From: an uncultured Lachnospiraceae bacterium
Lineage (GTDB): Bacteria; Bacillota; Clostridia; Lachnospirales; Lachnospiraceae
Direction: 5' to 3'
Assembly: GCA_947169235.1 (NCBI GenBank)
Contig: CAMVOY010000010.1
Span: forward strand, 1 to 53,066
Length of the DNA: 53,066 bases
The notes beneath the pieces are model-generated. The model had not been told where the DNA came from. It did not search any database and saw only the letters and a list, made by a program, of their open reading frames with translations. This document shows positions 15,601 to 22,492 of the stretch, piece after piece (positions within the stretch are counted from its first letter, which is position 1; each line of letters begins with the position of its first letter). Both the position numbers and the translations under genes were made by a program.

Positions 15601-17627
15601 AGAAAGATATCATTGATATTCTCACCACAGATAGGGCTCCCCGCATTCGGATCCTTTGTGATATAAAGTGCATTCCATTTCTTACCCTGTTTTGCATTGA
15701 AATCACTTATAAGGGATTTGTTATATCGTCTCTTATCTATTATTGTCGAAGAACTATCGCCGTATTCGACCGGCTTGTATTCCGGAATAACGAGTTTATC
15801 TTTGTTTGCATCCACGTTAAAAACAGGTCTGTATAGAAGGTATTGGGATTCTTTTTTTCCGTTTGCCTTCTTTATCTTCTCAACGCTGTACATATATCCC
15901 GGAACTTCTGACCAGTCCGGGTTATAATAATCGGCGAGTTCATCGAGCTTGTTAGCCACATACCACACTAACATTACCACAGCAAACAAAATGAATGTCG
16001 CCATTCCACTCAGGATCTTCGTTGGCATCGCAAGGTACGAGAATGATCTCCCCACGACCGTCTTAAACATCCATTTGAGTCCCATCTTGACCATCGCCCA
16101 GCTTACGGCTTTACCGAGGAAATGTGCAGCCATCGCAAATATGAGAACTCTGTTTCCCCAGGTGAATACTTCATCCCAGACTTCCATATTTTTTTCGTAC
16201 TGTGTTATCTTGTGATACTCTTCTCTGGCTGATGCTGCACGGATCGCCTCAGATGTCATGGCAACCCTGGCGCGGTACAGAGAATCATTCTCTCCCGGAT
16301 ATATAGGTATCCTTCCGTCTGCCGTCTCCTTCAACCCCGTTTCTTTTATCTTTTTCTGCACTTCCGCCATGAGCTGATCTCCGTCAGAGAGTGCATCCGA
16401 AGAAACCTCGAGGTAGTTCGCCGCATCAATAAGTCCCGTATAAGGGAACATGACCAGCTGCCCCGGAGACAATGCCATAACGAGAGGATAAGCCTTTCGT
16501 ATATCCTCTTTTGATTTGAGCGAAGAAGTCCCCAAACGGTACAGATATGTTCCTACACCCGTTCCGTCTGACAACGTATATTTGTTAAGTCTGTTGTAAG
16601 CCTGGACGTTCAGTGCATCCTCGGTATGGTTTTCGATAAAGGAATCATTAAGCGAGTTCCCGGCCTCCTGATATGCCTTGATCGACGGCTCCAACATATT
16701 GGAAAAATCCTTAAGGGAATCACGGATGTCCTTAACACTATCCTTATAAAGAGAGTCAAGTGTCACATATTCGCTCTTCATCATGGAACCGACCTTTTCC
16801 GAAGCAGCTACTATACGCTCGGCAAAGTTTCCGTCAAGTCCCGATACCTTTGTCCCTGACACACCCATCGTGAGATAAGAAAAGATATTCACGATGACCA
16901 CGGTACTGGATCTTTTCAAAAGCTGAGAGATCTTTCCCGCATCCGATTCAAATATCGCATCCCCGAGTCCTTTGTTATCCATATAAGGAACATAGAACAG
17001 ATTAAGACCTTCTCTTACCTTTTCTGCATAGGCATCTCCGTCCTCTATGTTCTTTTTGGTCTCAGCTACTGCTGTCACGATATCCTCAGCAAGCATGTTC
17101 ATACCTGTATTCATGTTCGCTTCTATCTCATCATAATCAAAACTCTGATATCCGGTATCCATCTCACACATCTTCATCGAAGTGATGGCATCGTTACGAT
17201 CCTTTGTTGTTTTGTATCCCATGTATACATAGGCACCATCACCCTCATCAGACCAAAAATCCTCCCATGCATTCTTTGATGTACCACTGTTCAGGTCTGA
17301 GTCGAGGAGCGTATAACCCGCTTTTTTGCAGGCTTGCTTTGCCTTATCCTTGCTCTGCGCATGGAACAGTCTTACATCACTGACATAGTCAAGGTTCTCC
17401 GGGAGCTTTTTCTCGGTCTCCTCAGCTTCATCGTCTTCGGTAGTTTCATCGGAAACACTTCCCGGTGCATCATTATCGCTTTTATCACCTGACTCCGTAG
17501 AGCTTCCTGCAGCCTTTGCCGTCCCGCCGCTGTTCACGTAGTCTCCCGCAGGCATATCAAAGCATAAGACGAGAGCAAGCGCTATTGCGATCCAACGGAT
17601 TCTCTTTTTGTTGAAAAATATCCTCAT
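12621..17627 (-). CDS. Giant secreted/membrane protein with repeated GY-DLN-YxGY modules (1,668 aa)
   Basis: The start is ATG at 17627 (MRIFFNKKR), after AGGTG and a typical signal peptide; the frame extends further upstream but without a ribosome site and through the promoter. After an acidic linker comes a first module (Y-V-S-D-V ... A...AGY..LDSDLN ... YVYMGYKTT.D...AI). Residues about 140-490 are helical, followed by hydrophobic segments near 495-575, so the protein is membrane-embedded in its middle. The C-terminal 1,000 residues hold further modules (for example YVSDVILI ... YTYIGYATTENIDDAIRDLRV, and YVAGVQAF ... CYLGYATT). These recall MABP-type beta-prism repeats, but the assignment is tentative. 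It lacks the SVF tail. No enzyme motif is seen. Confidence 0.8.
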   Translation of the reverse strand: MRIFFNKKRIRWIAIALALVLCFDMPAGDYVNSGGTAKAAGSSTESGDKSDNDAPGSVSDETTEDDEAEETEKKLPENLDYVSDVRLFHAQSKDKAKQACKKAGYTLLDSDLNSGTSKNAWEDFWSDEGDGAYVYMGYKTTKDRNDAITSMKMCEMDTGYQSFDYDEIEANMNTGMNMLAEDIVTAVAETKKNIEDGDAYAEKVREGLNLFYVPYMDNKGLGDAIFESDAGKISQLLKRSSTVVIVNIFSYLTMGVSGTKVSGLDGNFAERIVAASEKVGSMMKSEYVTLDSLYKDSVKDIRDSLKDFSNMLEPSIKAYQEAGNSLNDSFIENHTEDALNVQAYNRLNKYTLSDGTGVGTYLYRLGTSSLKSKEDIRKAYPLVMALSPGQLVMFPYTGLIDAANYLEVSSDALSDGDQLMAEVQKKIKETGLKETADGRIPIYPGENDSLYRARVAMTSEAIRAASAREEYHKITQYEKNMEVWDEVFTWGNRVLIFAMAAHFLGKAVSWAMVKMGLKWMFKTVVGRSFSYLAMPTKILSGMATFILFAVVMLVWYVANKLDELADYYNPDWSEVPGYMYSVEKIKKANGKKESQYLLYRPVFNVDANKDKLVIPEYKPVEYGDSSSTIIDKRRYNKSLISDFNAKQGKKWNALYITKDPNAGSPICGENINDIFLVKKGEYRPNISGYQAYSSFGNENAVNLNSNQYSDHDGGIYLYYRTENSILDPEAVSFKVDGKYVSDVILISEDEEKDAKAAIKLKAGKYNFLDQNLTPDQGCYTYIGYATTENIDDAIRDLRVDPVNTGNSMGGGYRRNDIGYASTGTSVPDKDGHCITLYQTAVNKGETVVSGKSDKEKKEDAVSGGAALVEEEESSTVMSYSGAPILADFMIVDSLDKAPVGYEPIISGCGGAAFNFNTRYKKDSDSKRRYVYYQPAVSYIRSGTEVEEKKGVTYVTSDEEYVAGVQAFAIGGKNRREKLKERAEKMGYKVFEVDLLNKYYKNKEKEEDRKSTISCYLGYATTINPFRAIGDIRYYKGTTYSKTLQYSAGSPEGTWIGMDVNVFGRGINSGKAYCGASDDLLFAADRRNAKNGYEWNGEDAESWQDFIAYGYYAERELYILAADADHPALKPSDILVTKQSSAPSGMRPISYMTNKASGINYDLSCDQDGVYFYINRPEEVKKKYISGIYVSSFKLQSGLEKMDKWMAIKGADDATMLAAGAASDGEVISTNIAVKPEYAWYNLLDGCDYDTAKKKKKYTNKTSILYDDFTIYWKSRSHSSTMDVTRDPQITIPDAARHNSYVGVSRTDDPDEALTGIIRYKFGKGTPPSKITIGGVKYTKAGDAVGDCCYYTTKSDNAMPGLPITDISFDEDLSLGGSAVLLQTDRTDPSDLQQKLDAIDLDDDLEDFEKIRKKAEVRNQAVNLKPLYQNKLSGHLFVDNSDTFITDIILGHGNSKEEAVNEAIKKGASYVYSFDTNMGVGTSVVGDSKGLEFGSDSMEPTKTKTRKYVCIGYNAESTWSGGDPSYGVHDILITHGKPYSEDGFEKNGGEYYPVSDISLNDGTDGEELYMYYSFDKTDKANSPLESLVMSKGDSIPEGAGQKRYEYIMTDTGEKANLNRGATTVSGDKMQDIRLWLFVHRLDNTVKSEALFDITDTGRKTVRMDAKIFS

Positions 17628-17689
17628 ACGCGTCACCTCATGTACTATGTAATACTGTATAAAACATGCTTTTTCACCGGTACGCACCC

Positions 17690-17724
17690 ATTGTATCACA
17701 GGCGCCGTTACAAAAGAGTTACAA
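17690..17724 (-). promoter_or_regulatory. SARP-type promoter A (heptamer direct repeat)
   Basis: On the minus strand two TTGTAAC heptamers (17718-17724 and 17707-17713) are spaced 4 bp apart (11-bp period) and lie 11 bp before the -10 TACAAT (17690-17695). No good -35 is present, as expected for an activator-dependent promoter. The arrangement is duplicated at 25005-25039. The repeat sequence can also fold as a hairpin with the downstream TGTAACG at 17731. It drives the 1,668-aa and beta-helix genes. Confidence 0.7.
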
Positions 17725-17749
17725 CTCTCGTGTAACGTTTCTGTGATGA

Positions 17750-19915
17750 TCAATTATATGTGATACATAACATAGTCAGATCGTCAAACTGAGGAGCATC
17801 ACCTACAAAGGCTTCTACCTGTTCCTTTACAACGGTGATGATCCTCTCCGGTCCGGCTTCAGTTTCTCGGTTTAGAGCCTCGATCATACCATCGGTCTCA
17901 AACATTTTCATCTCGGCATTGGTTGCCTCAGGAACACCATCCGTGTACAGAAACAGCGTATCTCCGTGATCAAGTTGGAAAGTCTGATCCGTGTGTTTGA
18001 TCGAAGGTCTCCCACCCAGAACGAATCCATGCTTATCCTTTATAAGTTCAAACCTGCCACCCTTGTGACGGATCACAGGGAACTCATGACCGGCATTTGC
18101 CTCGATGAGTTCGCCGGTTGAGAGCGTGATCACCCCAAGGAATGCAGTCACAAACAGATACTCGGCATTTTTATCACAGAGCTGGTCGTTGACATCCATC
18201 AGGATCTCTGCCGGTGTTCCTCCCTTCATAGCCCTATCGCGAATGGAAATCATGGCACGTACCATAAACATGGCTGAAGGTACTCCTTTACCGGACACAT
18301 CTGCCACCACGAGCGCCAGATGGTCGTCATCGATCAAAAAGATATCATAAAAATCACCGCCAACCTCTTTGGCCGGTGTCATGGACGCATAAACCTCAAA
18401 CTCATTCCGCTCCGGATAAAGCGGGAATTTGTTAGGCAGCATAGCTGCCTGGATCTTGGTCGCTATGGATAACTCTGTTCCTATTCTCTCCTTCTCTGCC
18501 TGAATCCGCATGATCTCCTGAATATAGTTCCTTGTCTGCTCAGACATATTGCTGAAGGCGTTTGCCAGAACCTCGATCTCATCTCCTGTTTTGTAGATAT
18601 CCTCAACCTCAAACTCCAGATTGTCGCCTGTTATCGTCTCAACCTTTTTTGTCATGGCGTCGATGGGCTTGATTATCTTGCGTGCAAAGTATACAGAAGT
18701 GATGATCGCATTCAGGAGCAGGAAAATAAGGACAACCAGGGTTATCTGTGACGAACGTTTGAAATTATCTTCAAATTTTTCTTTTGTATCCTGCGCTACA
18801 TCATCAACCTTTTGTAACAATTCATCAGTTGTTTTGGTCAGTTCCTCCTCGGGAATAAACATCATCAGAGTCCAGCCGACGGTCTCTACCGGCGCATAGC
18901 CTACGTAATAGTTGATATCGTTCATCTTTATTGCCTGGAATCCCGTCTCCCCGAACATGGCAGTACGGACAAGCTTTTTGAGCTCACTGTTACCCGTCTC
19001 AAATGCCGAGATCGACATCTCCTTATCCATAGCCAGATCACCTTCCTTTATCGGGGAATAGATGATCTGTCCCTGATCATTCACCAGTACGGAGAACCCT
19101 GTTTCTCCGGCCTTCGCCTCAGCCAACATCTGCTGGAGCACATCCAGCTTCATCGAGCCTTCAAGCACACAGACCAGTTCTCCATTTGTGTAGATCGGGG
19201 TACCGAATACGACCTCAGTCAGATTGTAAAAATAACTGTGGATAGCCGGAGAGAAATATTGCTTCTGACTCTCTACGGCTCCCTTATACCACGGACGTTC
19301 TCTAGGGTCATAATCCTTTATGCTCCCATCCTCCTCGAACTTCTGATCGGACATGGAGTCCACCACCAGAGAGACGCCGCTGGGAAGCGCCGCTATACAG
19401 TCCATCGTGTACCGGTTGTTCCCTTCGACGATCTCCTTCATCATCGGTTCGAGATTGGCTATCTTCCTGAGTATCCTAAGTGAATCCGGATCCGCTCCCT
19501 TCTTTGTGTCCGCCATCATCAGCTGAGCAGACATCTTGCCGCCGTTCTTCTTGTCAGGCGGAGCCAACTCCTTTTCGACAAACTGGTCCGGATGATCAAA
19601 AACAGTCTGGATCTGCTGCGCCAACACATTGAAATCGTGTCGCAGAGTCCAGAACTCTCCGTCAATATTTTTCGCATTCGCTATCGCACTTGACGACAAC
19701 ATCTTTTCCGTCTGTGCCATCAATGTCTCCTGCGATTCGGATTTTATCACCTTGGCCTGTCTCTCACCGTTCTCTTCGGTCATCAGAGACAGCGACCGTA
19801 ACTGAAAAATTCCGATCACCGCAAAAGCGGTGATCGCAACTACTACCAAAACGAAACAGAGGTTAAATATCTTGCTGCCGAGCCCTCCGAAAACCATTCT
19901 TCCGATTTTTTTCAT
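17750..19915 (-). CDS. dCache-HAMP-PP2C (SpoIIE-type) membrane phosphatase
   Basis: The product is 721 aa. It has an N-terminal membrane segment (about 14-37) and an extracellular dCache sensor carrying the DPRERPWY motif. A second membrane segment (about 395-415) and a HAMP domain (IIKPIDAMTKKVETI) follow. A PP2C phosphatase domain occupies the last 250 residues with metal-binding motifs EVGGDFYD, ADVSGKGVPSAMFM, YTDGVPEA and FDDLTML. Such proteins dephosphorylate STAS-domain anti-anti-sigma factors on sensing an external ligand. The STAS protein at 5.2-5.5 kb is the obvious candidate substrate. The gene follows the 688-aa surface protein by 9 nt, with GAGGATG as ribosome site, so it belongs to the upstream envelope operon. 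Confidence 0.93.
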   Translation of the reverse strand: MKKIGRMVFGGLGSKIFNLCFVLVVVAITAFAVIGIFQLRSLSLMTEENGERQAKVIKSESQETLMAQTEKMLSSSAIANAKNIDGEFWTLRHDFNVLAQQIQTVFDHPDQFVEKELAPPDKKNGGKMSAQLMMADTKKGADPDSLRILRKIANLEPMMKEIVEGNNRYTMDCIAALPSGVSLVVDSMSDQKFEEDGSIKDYDPRERPWYKGAVESQKQYFSPAIHSYFYNLTEVVFGTPIYTNGELVCVLEGSMKLDVLQQMLAEAKAGETGFSVLVNDQGQIIYSPIKEGDLAMDKEMSISAFETGNSELKKLVRTAMFGETGFQAIKMNDINYYVGYAPVETVGWTLMMFIPEEELTKTTDELLQKVDDVAQDTKEKFEDNFKRSSQITLVVLIFLLLNAIITSVYFARKIIKPIDAMTKKVETITGDNLEFEVEDIYKTGDEIEVLANAFSNMSEQTRNYIQEIMRIQAEKERIGTELSIATKIQAAMLPNKFPLYPERNEFEVYASMTPAKEVGGDFYDIFLIDDDHLALVVADVSGKGVPSAMFMVRAMISIRDRAMKGGTPAEILMDVNDQLCDKNAEYLFVTAFLGVITLSTGELIEANAGHEFPVIRHKGGRFELIKDKHGFVLGGRPSIKHTDQTFQLDHGDTLFLYTDGVPEATNAEMKMFETDGMIEALNRETEAGPERIITVVKEQVEAFVGDAPQFDDLTMLCITYN

Positions 19916-19924
19916 ATATCATCC

Positions 19925-21991
19925 TCATTTCGATCTATTGACCGTTCTCAGTTTATATCCAAGACTCGCTATAACTCCGACAAGTATCACTCCTATCATA
20001 CCACATATCACCAGCTGGCTGATACCCATTCCGAATACGCTGGCGGTGCTCTCTGCGCTGTCAGGAGACTCCTTGGCTTCGTCGTATGAAAGCGTCACTT
20101 CAAACGGATCAGCATCTGTCTCTCCCGGCCTGGTAACATAGCCGATGCAATTGGTGAACTGCGCGCCTTTTTTGTCACTGCCGTATATATTGGAGATCCA
20201 GAGTGTCTCATCACTTTCGGCTGCCGACATATACCCGCTCTCTTCATACAGATATTTGGATGCTGTCTGACTTCCGCCTCTCAAAAAGTATCCGGATATC
20301 CAGTCCTTCGTCGATATCTCCGTATATATCCGATAAGCCTTTGCTAAGCCCGGACTATTCTTTTTGGTTTTATCTTTTTCCTTTTCCTTGGCTTCTTCCT
20401 CTTCTTCTTTTTCTTCTTCCTCCGCTCCGTCCTGATCATCTCCATCCGGAGCTTCCTCCTGCTCACCCTCATCCTTGGATCCATCATCGGATTCCGGTGA
20501 GGCATCGTCAGGTTTTGCGTCGTGATCAGTCTCATCCTTTGGTTCTGGTTCATCGCCTTCGTTGTCAGAGGCTGATTCATCACCTGCCTGATCTGGCTCA
20601 GTCATAGTATCAGGCTCCAACTCGGCCACTTTTTCAACCGGCTCATCTGCACCCGAGGGGATTCTTACATTCAATCCCACCATACAGAGTCTACCGAGTG
20701 CACGGCTACCTGATGTAACGGCCGATACCGTTTCAGGTTCAGCTTCATCATCGTCAGGACTGCCATCTGACTCATCAGACTCATCTGAGGCCTCCTGCTT
20801 TTCCTGCTCATCGCTCTCGGTAGCTTCATCGCCATCCGTAGCTTCGTCAGTCTCGGTAGCCTCCTCAGTCTCCTCAGCTTCTTCTTCTTTACTTAGGCTT
20901 TCCAGCCCGAAATCCCCGGGATCGTATCCACAGGCAACCAGATCTATGATCGGTTCGCCCACTCGTTCATCTGTCGTCATATAGAAGGTATATTTGATGT
21001 CTGACTTGACCTCACCGCCTTCTACCGGTGCATATGATATGCCATGAAGCTCAATCTCACCTTCGTTTGCCCCCGCGCGGATCATATCTTCATCAGCATC
21101 CTCGGTTTCCGCTTCTTCGGCACCGGCTTCCGTTGTGTCCCCCTCTTCTTCCGTTCCGTCTCCTGCTTCTTCAGGGTTCTCAGCCTTTTCGATCTGCTTC
21201 TGTATGGCCTCTTCATCTCCACCGATAGCGATCAGGGCACGCAGAGCTTTTTGCACATCATCAGTTCGGGTATAGCCGACAAATACGCTGTTTTCATCCC
21301 CAATATCATAATTGATATAGTAGGTACAACCCTTTCCTGCCAGCTCCTCGATCGCAGCTTCCTCGCTGCCGGCTGTAGCCACTACCACGCTCTCCACATA
21401 GGGCTTATAGAGATTTCCCTTGTACATCCTTAAGTACAGCTCAGATCCTCCGATACCTTCGTCGAAATCCGCCACTTTATCTTTGTCGGAGGTGACCACC
21501 TCAGAGCCGTCAGAGGCTAATACCGGTGAGTCATCCGAAAACGCGTCTGACTTTTTTACGAAGAAACTCAGTCCCCTGAGCGCATCTCCGGTTTCCGAGT
21601 CGTAGCTCGCATAAAGATAGCTACCCGATCCGCCCGCTCCCGTGTTCAGGCTGACATCACTGACCTTCTGATAGCTGTGACCGTCTATCTCGATGGTACC
21701 GCTTCCGCTCGATGATACCACAAGGTCGCGGATCGCGCCACCCTCTCCGCCTGTCCTATATCCGAGGTAGAGATTCGATGAGCCCGACGCCGGGTTCAAC
21801 GGCTGCTCGATAACATTGTAACCGGATTCCTCCAGTGACAATGTGCTCAGATCTCCCTCCATCAAAGTGATCTCCGTTATATAGTCTCCGCCCTCCGCTC
21901 GAGCGGTCAAAAGCCCTATGGGAAGCATCCAGAAGACCATATTCAGTATAAGGAAAAATGCCCCGGCTCGAACAAATATCTTTCTTCTCAT
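19925..21991 (-). CDS. Acidic secreted module protein with SVF membrane tail (688 aa)
   Basis: A signal peptide (MRRKIFVRAG...LTARAEG) is followed by modules of the local family: YITEITLM ... ESGYNVIEQPLN ... LYLGYRTG; then the variant HSYQKVSDVSLNTGAGGSGSY; then VESVVVAT ... VFVGYTRTDDVQKALRAL. Two long Glu/Asp/Thr-rich low-complexity linkers (about 255-310 and 375-560) follow, then a last folded segment. The C-terminus ends STASVFG, a hydrophobic helix and a basic end. The protein is probably displayed on the cell surface with the acidic regions as flexible spacers or ion-binding stalks. The start overlaps the previous gene by 4 nt (ATGA), so expression is coupled. Function unknown. Confidence 0.8.
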   Translation of the reverse strand: MRRKIFVRAGAFFLILNMVFWMLPIGLLTARAEGGDYITEITLMEGDLSTLSLEESGYNVIEQPLNPASGSSNLYLGYRTGGEGGAIRDLVVSSSGSGTIEIDGHSYQKVSDVSLNTGAGGSGSYLYASYDSETGDALRGLSFFVKKSDAFSDDSPVLASDGSEVVTSDKDKVADFDEGIGGSELYLRMYKGNLYKPYVESVVVATAGSEEAAIEELAGKGCTYYINYDIGDENSVFVGYTRTDDVQKALRALIAIGGDEEAIQKQIEKAENPEEAGDGTEEEGDTTEAGAEEAETEDADEDMIRAGANEGEIELHGISYAPVEGGEVKSDIKYTFYMTTDERVGEPIIDLVACGYDPGDFGLESLSKEEEAEETEEATETDEATDGDEATESDEQEKQEASDESDESDGSPDDDEAEPETVSAVTSGSRALGRLCMVGLNVRIPSGADEPVEKVAELEPDTMTEPDQAGDESASDNEGDEPEPKDETDHDAKPDDASPESDDGSKDEGEQEEAPDGDDQDGAEEEEKEEEEEAKEKEKDKTKKNSPGLAKAYRIYTEISTKDWISGYFLRGGSQTASKYLYEESGYMSAAESDETLWISNIYGSDKKGAQFTNCIGYVTRPGETDADPFEVTLSYDEAKESPDSAESTASVFGMGISQLVICGMIGVILVGVIASLGYKLRTVNRSK

Positions 21992-22449
21992 AGACTATCC
22001 CTCTCTTTTTTGTTTCCCGGTCTGATCCGCATGGAAACCATCCCGATCAGAACACCGATTATCATCGTAAAGCCTGCTATCATCAGAGCTGATTCTCCGA
22101 ATACGCTTCCCGTGCTCTGAAGATTTTTATTCTCCATTGCTTCGGACGGATCAGTCGTTGTCCTGTATCCCATATAAACGAAAGGAGATGCCAGCTCGGG
22201 TTTTTCATCCGCTATGTTTCTCATGACAGGTATATATCCGGCTTTTTTGATCCGGTCGATCGCATCCTTCTCAGTTGTTCCTGCCGCGATCATGACCTCC
22301 GAGATATATACACCGCTGCCAGCTTCCGTAGATGAAGGTGAGTCCGCTGCTCTTGATGCACTGCCTGCCCCCCGGAAACTCACGGCGAAGCCTGTCAATG
22401 AAAACAAAAGAATAGTGATCAGAATAATCCATTTTCTTCCATGTTTCAT
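21988..22449 (-). CDS. Single-module secreted protein with SVF membrane tail (153 aa)
   Basis: GGGAGG lies about 9 nt before the ATG. The protein has an N-terminal signal segment, one copy of the local module (VYISEVMIAAG ... IKKAGYIPVMRN ... FVYMGYRTTTDPSEAM), then STGSVFGES, a membrane helix and a basic end. It is the smallest complete version of the architecture used by its neighbours and so defines the module boundaries (about residues 45-110). Unknown function. It sits 43 nt after the 822-aa gene and overlaps the next gene. Confidence 0.8.
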   Translation of the reverse strand: MKHGRKWIILITILLFSLTGFAVSFRGAGSASRAADSPSSTEAGSGVYISEVMIAAGTTEKDAIDRIKKAGYIPVMRNIADEKPELASPFVYMGYRTTTDPSEAMENKNLQSTGSVFGESALMIAGFTMIIGVLIGMVSMRIRPGNKKERDSL

Positions 22450-22492
22450 AGGTGCAACACCTCCCGTTTCTCAAATATCGTTATATATCTTT

